In this document: positions 56,622-64,000 of the stretch, one piece after another
Numbering within the stretch: position 1 is the stretch's first letter
Layout: the number at the start of each line of letters is the position of its first letter
Source of the DNA: Endomychus coccineus
Lineage: Eukaryota > Arthropoda > Insecta > Coleoptera > Endomychidae
NCBI GenBank assembly: GCA_958510875.1
Contig: OY294067.1
Location: 33,654,912 to 33,718,911, forward strand
Length of the DNA stretch: 64,000 nt
Reading direction: 5' to 3'
Notes under the pieces: generated by a model
What the model was told of the DNA's origin: nothing
Databases searched by the model: none
Seen by the model: the letters and a program-made list of their open reading frames with translations, nothing else
Position numbers and translations under genes: made by a program

Positions 56622-57735
56622 TTAATTAATTAAATTAGTATAAATCTGACTCAATGATTGAATATCTGTTCCATAGTTAACAGACATGGAGTCACGTTTT
56701 ATGTGAATCATTCCCAGAATAGATATTTTATAATAATTGGTTTCCTTAGTTGAAATATTAACATTTTTGTAATCGGATTGATGGTTATAATCAAGGCAGT
56801 TTTTAGCAAGAGCGATGGAAGTTTTTGTTTCTTGTACTATACTCATAGCCATACATTCTTTTTTGTAAATCTTGTTCGAAGATTCCGGTATAAGTCTCAT
56901 CGCATCTAAACAATTTAAGTTGTATACTGTGTGGGTTTGTTTATCTTTAAGTATTGAAGGTTTTAGATTTGAAAAATATTCCCCAACACAGTTCGTAGGT
57001 TTATGCTAAACAATTATATAATACTTTTTAAACATTTCTTAATTTTGTCTGAGGTCTCCGGAATGTATGGTATTGTTATAACATTATCTGTACTACCGTT
57101 TTTGTTATTTATATATGACAATATAGATTTTACTTATTCTTTCTTTAATGATGATATTGTAGAATGTTTTTGTGTAGCCATTCATTTCCAGTGTATTACG
57201 AACAATTTTTAAATTTTTGGGACGTTCCTCAGAATGACAATTTAACTGCGCGATTGGTGAGGCTTTTTATAACACTTTTTTTATAACTTGTTGATGCAAC
57301 GGTATTAAAGTGAAAATAACGTTGAGACCAAACTTCTTTAGTAAACCACGAAGTTCTTATTTTTCCATCTGCATCATGCCTAATGTTCGTACCTAGGAAA
57401 TTTATGTTTTTGTTTACTCCACAATCAGATTGAAGTTTAGAGTGAAAATTGTTAAATTTATTTATTACGTACTGAATTTTGTCATAGGAACACACAATCT
57501 ACAAACAAGTTAAAAATTTAATGAATTTATCAAAGATTCCTCTATGAATTTCATAACCAGGGCAATAGCAATAGTAGCTCAAATAGGAGATCTCATTGCT
57601 GTGCCGGATATTTGTCCAAAATATTTCCCACCATATCGGAAATAAGTGCATTCTAAACAAAACGTTAGTGCATTTATAAATCGAGGTTGATCTAGCGGTG
57701 TTATTGATGAGGCTTTTGTTTTACTGTCGGTATTG
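56622..57735 (-). pseudogene. Penelope-like reverse transcriptase / GIY-YIG remnant
   Basis: From the 5' end: scraps of the region before YVDD near 57720-57530 (YFRYGGKYFGQISGTAMRSPI-like in broken frames); MCSYDKIQYVINKFNNFHSKLQSDC (57495) and NINFLGTNIRHDADGKIRTSWFTKEVWSQRYFHF; the NGY and ERINKI region in altered frames near 57130-57190; the Cys-rich GIY-YIG start near 56900; and ALAKNCLDYNHQSDYKNVNISTKETNYYKISILGMIHIKRDS to 56622. The nuclease Glu is Gly (ILGMI). It has lost the YVDD box. Confidence 0.75.
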
Positions 57736-57739
57736 TAGC

Positions 57740-58940
57740 ATCATGCCGTAACGTACGTGTGACCAGCTGTTATATAGCCTATGACTTGTGACGTCACGAT
57801 CGAGTGAACAGACCCTGTGCTATAGAGGATATTGGTAGATAGCGTTGGTTCCACTCATTCTACTCATGACTCAAAGGAAGCGAAACAGCCGCCTAGAGCT
57901 ATTTAACTGTGGTTTCACTGATCGATCTGCAGAGACCTATAATACCTTTGTGAAAAGTATATCTAAAAAGAAATGCATCGTATGGTTACTTATGATTACG
58001 CAAGAACAATTCAATCTCCATTTTGACTGCCATAATAATTTCTGAATAACAACAGCTGACCCTTATAGTATCCTATTGTGAAGATTTGCGAACAAGAACT
58101 AATGACCCCGGCCGTTCCCTCTATAAGTGTCAAGTGTCAGAAGTAAGATACTCTCTGTCACGAGTTCTGTTTAGGTGTTTAGGTAACAAAACGCAGCGTG
58201 TTCAACATCAAGTTGCCATCATTAATCAGGAGTGACGTCACCTAACCTGGTCTCACTCTAAAGACCCTCATTTATTACTATCGCGTGACACTCAATTATC
58301 ACACTGAATAGAACTTGAGCTCATTATCGTTTACGTAGAACGAAACAACGGAGCTCTCAAAGAACTGATCTTCTCGAATTAACTTCATTTTCGGGAGATT
58401 ATGAACAAGCAGACTTTCTATATTATGAGATTATCATTTATTCATTGAGAAGGGAGAACCTGTTAACGACGGAAATTGCTCCAATCAAATCTATTTACGG
58501 ATTTCACTACGTTCATGATTTACTCTAACAAAGAATATATCATCAATTGCATATTGAACAACCTTGCTCCAATTAAATCATCCGAACCCCTTCAAATAAA
58601 TATAAATTATCAAGAAAGAATACGGAATATTTTGCCCTCAATTTTATGTTCTTAAATTGTATGATAATTCCTAGTTGAAACAAAACTGTTAGAGTAAAGA
58701 AACTTTCCTTCCACTTCAATTAGGTACAAATATATCAGTTTGAAGTCCAGATTTGTCAAAAGTTTGATCATCAAACCTTTGATAAGGGATTACGACCATG
58801 ATAGCATATCGATCGGTGGTATGGTGGCCAAATACTCAGCAGACTGGGGCGATCCGAAGGCTAAGGAGCGTTCAAAGGCAAGCTTGCCTTGCTGCCACGG
58901 GATCTGTGAGAACAACCTCAACCGCCTCTTTAGAAGTTGC
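57740..58940. other. No recognisable feature
   Basis: An open frame at 57845-58045 (66 codons) lies next to a gtgacgtcacgatcg stretch that recurs roughly inverted as gagtgacgtcac near 58230. This could be the ends of a small DNA transposon but is too weak to call. Nothing else is recognised. Confidence 0.25.
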
Positions 58941-58948
58941 TGAATGAT

Positions 58949-59834
58949 TAGTCCAGTTGCTGTGTAATCGAGTTACACATAAACATTTATTTTTTACACA
59001 TCTCTATTTTATGATTGATTAATATGTTTTTTGTGGCGCTGATCACGAATATGTTAGGTAAAAACTCGAAATCCTGATGCGTTCCAAGATATTGGCCATC
59101 TTAAGTTGAAAAATGACCATTTTTGGAAATTTTCGCCGTTTTTTCGGTTTTAAACGAAGAGAACGCATTTTATCGAATAGACTATGGGAAGCAAAGCTTC
59201 AGAGGAAGTCAAAACGCATCGAATGGGGCTGATTAAGAGTCTGTAAGTGAAGAGGGGCCCTATCAAAGGCCCGTTTTCGGTTGTTTTTTTTTTGTAAAAT
59301 TAAATTTCAATTTCCTATTCCAGATTTCGCTTCGGGAAATTTATTTTGTGCTGAAAGGTAGCACTTCATATTTACTTCCGACACAGTTTTTTGTTTTTTC
59401 TTGGGCCAAAATCCGTCATCTTGAACAAATCGTATTTTCACGATTACGACACCAAAAATTGGTATTTTGACTCAAATCTAGATGCAAATTGAAGAGTTTG
59501 GTGCCCTCTATAACATATCCAAAATGCAACTTTTTTCTTGTTGGATCGGGCTCCTCTTGACTTATAGACTTCTAGTTAGCGCCATTCGATGCGATTTGAC
59601 TTCCCCTACATATTTGCTTCTCGCAGTTTATTCGATAAAAAACGTTCTTCCCGTTTAAAACGCAAGGACGGCGAAACTTGAATTTTTTCACTTAAAATGG
59701 CAAATATCTTGGAACGCATCAGATGTTCGAATTAACTAACATATTTGAGATCAGCACCCAACAAAACATACAAATCAATCATAAAATAGAGATGTGGAAA
59801 AAATGAAAAACTCAATTGCACAGCAACTGGACTA
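58949..59834. mobile_element. Foldback element FB3
   Basis: Ends TAGTCCAGTTGCTGTG and its complement, target duplication GAT at 58946-58948 and 59835-59837. Inverted arms of about 300 bp (58949-59270 and 59530-59834) share catctctattttatgattga, gatgcgttccaagatatt and cgcatcgaatgg. Each arm has one gcgctgat(c)acgaat-like motif, related to the ggtcgctgat(t)acgatt motif of FB1 and FB2. No coding capacity. Confidence 0.8.
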
Positions 59835-59837
59835 GAT

Positions 59838-60800
59838 TGGTTTCGTATTTAATTAAAACAGTTTTTTTGTTTACCCCAATAGTCATGATATAACATCCTC
59901 CGTTCACAGACGAATGACAAATTCTTTCAGAGGTTAGCCTAATCCTAAAGCTTGAGCTCGTATGGATCACATCTGTTATGAAAAAACATCATGGACAATG
60001 TTACATATTTCCGAAAAATCAGCGTCACGTATAAACATTAGAGTAGCTTTCAGTGTTGCCTACATATGCTAATTTTTCGAATTGAATTACAGATACATGT
60101 CGATAGCATTACAGTTCCATTATTATATCCAGTCGGTCTGTACGTTCGCTGCTAATTTACACTTGAGCGGTGTATTACGTGTGGCTTAAGTTTTGAATGA
60201 AACCACAATGTGGCGTAATTAACGCTTGCACGCACACCGCACGCGCCGCAAACACCGGCTACGTTCTTCCGCTCACTGACCACCCTAAACAACCCCAAAA
60301 TATCCCGCTTTCGCACTCTCATTCCAGCATTCGATGGACAAGACAAAGGAGACGAGGTATGAGGTAGCTTCATTGTCACTGAACAACACCATCGCTCATT
60401 GCATCAAGTTGCAATCGAACAAGTGTACGAGTATATGTCGTGGATCGACTAGGCCAATTCCAGCTAATCTTCGCCTCTTGGTGATAATACCCATAGGTGT
60501 AGTTCTATAATTATTGACCATGTCTATAAGTCATTCTAAACTGAATGGTTTGCCACAACGTATAGAAAAATCAAAACCAATTGTAGATGTACCAAGGAAA
60601 CAACTTGCAATATCTGTTCGCAATCATAATCATTCGCTACATCGTATGGAATCAACAGAGACCTTAAAAGCATAATTTTCCAAGTACTGAATGTTGCATT
60701 TAATAATTACTCCGCTCTGATTTGGTAATTATTCATTTACATATTTATTCCTTCATTTAAATTCAACTCAGCAGTACATACATATCTTATAAGAGTTGAG
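59838..60800. other. No recognisable feature
   Basis: A GC-richer stretch at 60150-60380 (cgcacaccgcacgcgccgc) gives a 75-codon minus frame without a motif. It might be a regulatory or exon region of a host gene, but nothing supports that beyond composition. Confidence 0.25.
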
Positions 60801-60907
60801 AACAAACTATTTTTGTGCAAATACACAATACATATGTGGGCAAGGTGAAAAGTCCCTGAAAAATTGAACAAGAAATGATTTATTTGATCAAAATTCAAGT
60901 ACTCAAC

Positions 60908-61325
60908 ATAATCTCCTTGTAGCCTAATAAATATACTTCGTCCAACGTTTTTCAAATTTTTCGATCCCTTCCAAATAATACGATTCCGGCAATTCTTCAT
61001 AATGAGCATCAGTTCCAGCGATCACCTCATCGTTGGAGCGAAATCCCTTTCCGTCTAGCCATTTCTTCAAGTTTGGAAATAGAAAAAAACGCAGGGGGAC
61101 AAATCTGGAGAATATAGTGAATGACGAACCAATTCGTAGCGTAATTCATCCAATTTTTTCATTGCGTCTGCGGACCTGTGCGCCGGTGCGTTGTCTTGGA
61201 GGAAGAGAACTTTTTTCTGTACCAAATGCGGCCGCTTTCGCTTCAAATCGGTGTCGAATCGATCCAGCAGCTCTGCATGATTCACGCCATTGATCATCAA
61301 TTGAACTATCAGAAGGTTCGGCGTC
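60908..61325 (-). pseudogene. mariner transposase C-terminal part
   Basis: Minus strand: LIVQLMINGVNHAELLDRFDTDLKRKRPHL, KKVLFLQDNAPAHRS (second catalytic Asp), LDELRYELVRHSLYSPDLSPCVFFYFQT, then after a stop KKWLDGKGFRSNDEVIAGTDAHYEELPESYYLEGIEKFEKRWTKYIY. The DDD-type order is clear. The third catalytic Asp, expected directly after SPC, is Val here, so the catalytic triad is lost. The in-frame stop lies at about 61066. Confidence 0.85.
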
Positions 61326-61635
61326 TTGTGTAGCAGTGGCGGCTCGTGAACTTTTTGAGAGAGGAGGCTGGACATAAAACGTTTTTGTAAAAATATACTC
61401 TATTCAGCCAATTAATTTAACCTTCAGTGACAAAATTGATTGTTACCCAGCAAGAACCAACGTGGAGGTATACGAGTTTCTCTTGCCACAAATTTTTTTT
61501 TCGTTCGTTTTTTGTTTTTTATTTTTTTTTGGATTTTTAATTTTTTTCTTTTTTTTTGGAATTTTTCATATTTTGTTTTTTGTTATTAATTTTATCAACT
61601 TTTCTATATATTAACGAAATTCTACGGTCTCTAAT

Positions 61636-62085
61636 TTACGAAAAATGATGAATAATATTATCATAAAATGTATCATTATGTTTTAAGTGTTTTACTAAAT
61701 CTTTTTCAATAGATATTAAACTAACATTGTATAAACGATTTTGGCCCATTGTATTTCGCATGTATGTTTTAATTCGTTTGAGAGTAGAAAATGATCTCTC
61801 CACCGATGCCGACGTGACAGGAATGGTGACTGTCAAACAAAGTAGTTTATAAAACTGAGGTAAGACTTGTTGCAAATCATTATCTATCATATATTTTATT
61901 ATATCGGCGTGACTGTCGTACTGGCCTAAAATATCTTTATCCCAGTATACAACGCATAATTCATTGTGCAGCGCTATTTTATCAAAAAAATTATATTTTA
62001 GAACTAAGTTATCTGAAAGTGTATTGAGAAACTCTTTTGAAAAAGATTCGAAAAATCTTCTATTCGTCAAATCGAAAAACTTCAA
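61636..62085 (-). pseudogene. hAT transposase C-terminal part, dimerisation domain
   Basis: A 149-codon open frame: KFFDLTNRRFFESFSKEFLNTLSD, KDILGQYDSHADIIKYMID, QFYKLLCLTVTIPVTSASVERSFSTLKRIK, TYMRNTMGQNRLYNVSLISIEKDLVKHLKHNDTFYDN. An intact version of the dimerisation domain. The upstream part continues in another frame at 62204-62452 (NAAVGLKSYLENEEFLLFLDTFKLIFEQTDFIF). Confidence 0.85.
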
Positions 62086-62939
62086 TTCATGTAAGTCGGA
62101 AAATCGAATCTCAATATTTGACCTTTAATAGTATCTAAAATTTCATAAAAAAGTTGTTTTTAATGTAGTTTCTTGTCTACCAAATTATATGTTTTCCTCC
62201 TTTTCACGGGAGAAGCCTCATCAGTTGAATAATTTCCAAATAAAATATTAAAATGAAATTCTGTATAACGGAAACTTGAATTTTATCAATGAGATGTGTT
62301 AAACGATCTCTTGAATGAATTATATTAGTGAATTTATGTTGTAAAATTCGAAAAATAAAATCAGTTTGTTCAAATATTAATTTAAAAGTATCAAGAAATA
62401 ACAAAAATTCTTCATTTTCTAAATAAGATTTTAAACCAACAGCAGCATTCAATGAAACCTGATCTGTTGAAAAGTCATCACTGTTTAATATAAAATCAAA
62501 TATTTCAATTAATTTGTCTTTATTTTCATGGATGGTAAACTAAACATTGCATGTGATGTAAAATTCCATCGAGTTCGAGCATTACAGGGAATTCTGTTTC
62601 CTACTATGTTATTTAAAACTTACGTTTGTTTGAAGACCGTTTAAATGTCCCGCCATTACAGATGCCGTCGTAAGTCTGATTTATTCGCAAAGTCGAATCT
62701 TTGAAATGTTTCCATTGAAAAATTGAATAAATTCACCGCTGTTCTTCCCGAACTAACATCGTAGAACCCTAAAAATCTTTCCACTAGTTGTCCATTTTTA
62801 CAATTAATAATTTACCGAACAGACGAATTCTAATCTAACCTTATTTCGCGTGGTGTCACTCAACCATTATACCCGCATAAAACAAAACAAATGCCTGCAA
62901 ATACTGACGCGTTAGTCATAAAATCGCGAAGCTTACTGT

Positions 62940-63450
62940 CGTATTCACAAAACAAATCTAACAATTACCTTTATTAAATGAATTTTCAGTTTCATCATGC
63001 CCTCTAAAAGCCAAATCTTGAAATGATAAATACAATAAGAAATCAATGATTCTTTTTAAAACTTCGCTGTTTTCTTTAACTGTATTATTATGATTTTCGA
63101 TTTCGCATGTTCGTGTAGAATCAATCGCATTAACAATATTCTGTTTACCGGTTAATTTAAACTTAATACACGATGTAATATGTTCCTGCGATTTTTCATG
63201 TCTTTCTAGGCCACGAGCTAAATTTTTCAAATCATTATAACCCAAGTGCCCCCAACATGAAGTTGTATCTGATGTGAATAGCAAGCAATACCAGCAATAT
63301 AATTTATTGTGTACATCAGATCCCGTCAACCATACATATTTTTTATAATTATCAGTATTAAACGATCGATTTTGATACTTCCCTGCCATCATCATATGTT
63401 AATCCACTAAATGGATTTTCTAAGAACTTTGCAACTAAGTCACTCATAAT
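62940..63450 (-). pseudogene. hAT transposase N-terminal zinc-finger region
   Basis: MSDLVAKFLENPF near 63450 leads, after a deletion of about 55 bp against copy C, into MAGKYQNRSFNTDNYKKYVWLTGSDVHNKLYCWYCLLF and LERHEKSQEHITSCIKFKLTGKQNIVNAID, ending NSFNKGNC at 62958. The Lys codon lost to a stop in copy C is intact here. The catalytic domain does not follow in frame. Confidence 0.8.
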
Positions 63451-63911
63451 TTTAACGTTCACCGATTCCGATTAGATAAATTATAACTTAAAAATTAACT
63501 ACTTAACCTTACTACGCCTCATGGAATAAAAATAACAACTAACCGCATTCTTCTAGCAGCGGTAGGCGGGAGCGCAAGTAATCGTATTTCATTCGACCGA
63601 CGAATGGATACGAAAAGCTAGCCTCCCTACCATGGTGCCGTTTTCGCCGTTTCACGCTATTTGGCGATTGACTGGTCGGAAAAACGGCAACTGTGTTGAA
63701 CAACACAACTCAGCGTTTGAGATATATAAAGAATCTAGCCTCTGACCACTGTTGCCGGATTGAAAATAACTACTGAGAACGGGGAATTAATTGTAAAATT
63801 TAAAGAATTATCAGAGAAACAGGAAATAGAATGGAGAATGATCATTAAGATAAATTGATGAGGAGGCTGAGCCTCCTTAGCCTCCTTCGAGGAGCCGCCA
63901 CTGTTGTGTAG

Positions 63912-64000
63912 TCATAATATCACAATGAAAATCAGTAAGCCACTTGTGAATCGTTCCAATCGATGGTTGAGAGTCCCTATAATGTTGTGACCACCTTTCT
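63912..64000 (-). pseudogene. mariner transposase N-terminal scrap
   Basis: The minus strand reads SQPSIGTIHKWLTDFHCDIMTTQ in one frame, resembling the helix-turn-helix end and the following TST-type linker of mariner transposases. It continues outside the window. It meets the C-terminal half at 61325 if the hAT and one TTGTGTAG are removed. Confidence 0.55.

Larger units (their letters stand above)
56095..57735 (-). mobile_element. Penelope-like element, third copy (family 1)
   Basis: Minus-oriented. The terminal repeat at 56095-56380 contains a hammerhead (56178-56221) and the coding remnant lies at 56622-57735. It is truncated upstream of the reverse transcriptase core. More diverged than the 47-51 kb pair. 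Confidence 0.8.
61334..63903 (-). mobile_element. hAT transposon copy D
   Basis: Ends CAGTGGCGGCTC and GAGCCGCCACTG, exact target duplication TTGTGTAG at 61326-61333 and 63904-63911. 2570 bp, same chimeric layout as copy C, including the leader-like block in the middle (about 62560-62880). It interrupts the mariner. Confidence 0.95.
60825..64000 (-). mobile_element. mariner-type transposon, split by a hAT copy
   Basis: The coding end lies at 60900-61333 and the N-terminal part continues at 63912-64000 and beyond the window. Its terminal sequence near 60833-60862 (gggcaaggtgaaaagtccctga) resembles mariner ends. The hAT at 61334-63903, with TTGTGTAG repeated on both sides, separates the halves. 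Confidence 0.75.

Noticed and set aside
57780..58260. Small DNA transposon bounded by gtgacgtcac blocks
   Set aside because: The shared block is a 10-bp palindrome that could occur by chance, and the flanks do not align further.
60152..60379. Host exon in a GC-richer patch
   Set aside because: A single 75-codon frame without motif or splice evidence; composition alone is not enough.

Overview
This 64 kb window looks like the repeat-rich, AT-rich nuclear DNA of an arthropod, most likely an insect. The evidence is the mixture of Penelope-like retroelements, a Helentron, hAT, mariner and MULE transposons, and R4-, CR1/Jockey- and RNase H-type LINEs. There are no operons, no bacterial gene density, and I recognise no intact host gene. 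Nearly every supportable coding segment belongs to a mobile element, and nearly all are broken. The species cannot be named from this sequence alone.

Layout. 0.9-3.4 kb: two direct copies of a Penelope-type terminal repeat with decayed hammerhead cores, one inside an inverted-repeat unit. 3.8-7.0 kb: palindromic remnants of a second Penelope-like family with several hammerhead ribozymes. 7.0-12.3 kb: a further copy of that family, split at 7866-11449 by a foldback element that carries 19 units of a 141-bp minisatellite. 13.9-16.3 kb: decayed R4/Dong-like LINE. 16.8-17.8 and 23.3-23.6 kb: fragments of other Penelope-like elements. 19.8-21.1 kb: truncated Helentron whose helicase tail and endonuclease are still mostly open. 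24.0-24.9 kb: CR1/Jockey LINE. 26.4-27.9 kb: RNase H LINE between 140-bp direct repeats. 30.3-30.7 kb: Penelope terminal-repeat remnant. 31.1-32.7, 34.3-36.2, 42.1-44.7 and 61.3-63.9 kb: four copies of one hAT family with 8-bp target duplications. 34.2-38.0 kb: MULE with a FLYWCH finger. 39.1-40.0 kb: LINE with reverse transcriptase joined to RNase H. 45.1-46.4 kb: Penelope remnant with a hammerhead, and a second foldback element. 47.2-51.4 kb: head-to-head pair of Penelope-like elements with a hammerhead at each outer end. 56.1-57.7 kb: third copy of that family. 58.9-59.8 kb: third foldback element. 60.8-64.0 kb: mariner split by a hAT copy.

The most interesting structure has two parts. First, hammerhead-ribozyme folds (core CUGANGA, stem II, GAAA, very short stem III) recur in several Penelope-like families, at least four of them with intact cores, and every copy has one extra nucleotide between A9 and stem II. 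Second, three foldback elements share a terminal inverted repeat beginning TAGTC, a 3-bp target duplication and a GCTGAT-type internal motif. Two of them carry units spaced 140-142 bp apart. Both foldback insertions that hit Penelope copies can be checked against a rejoined reading frame or a nearby empty paralogous site.
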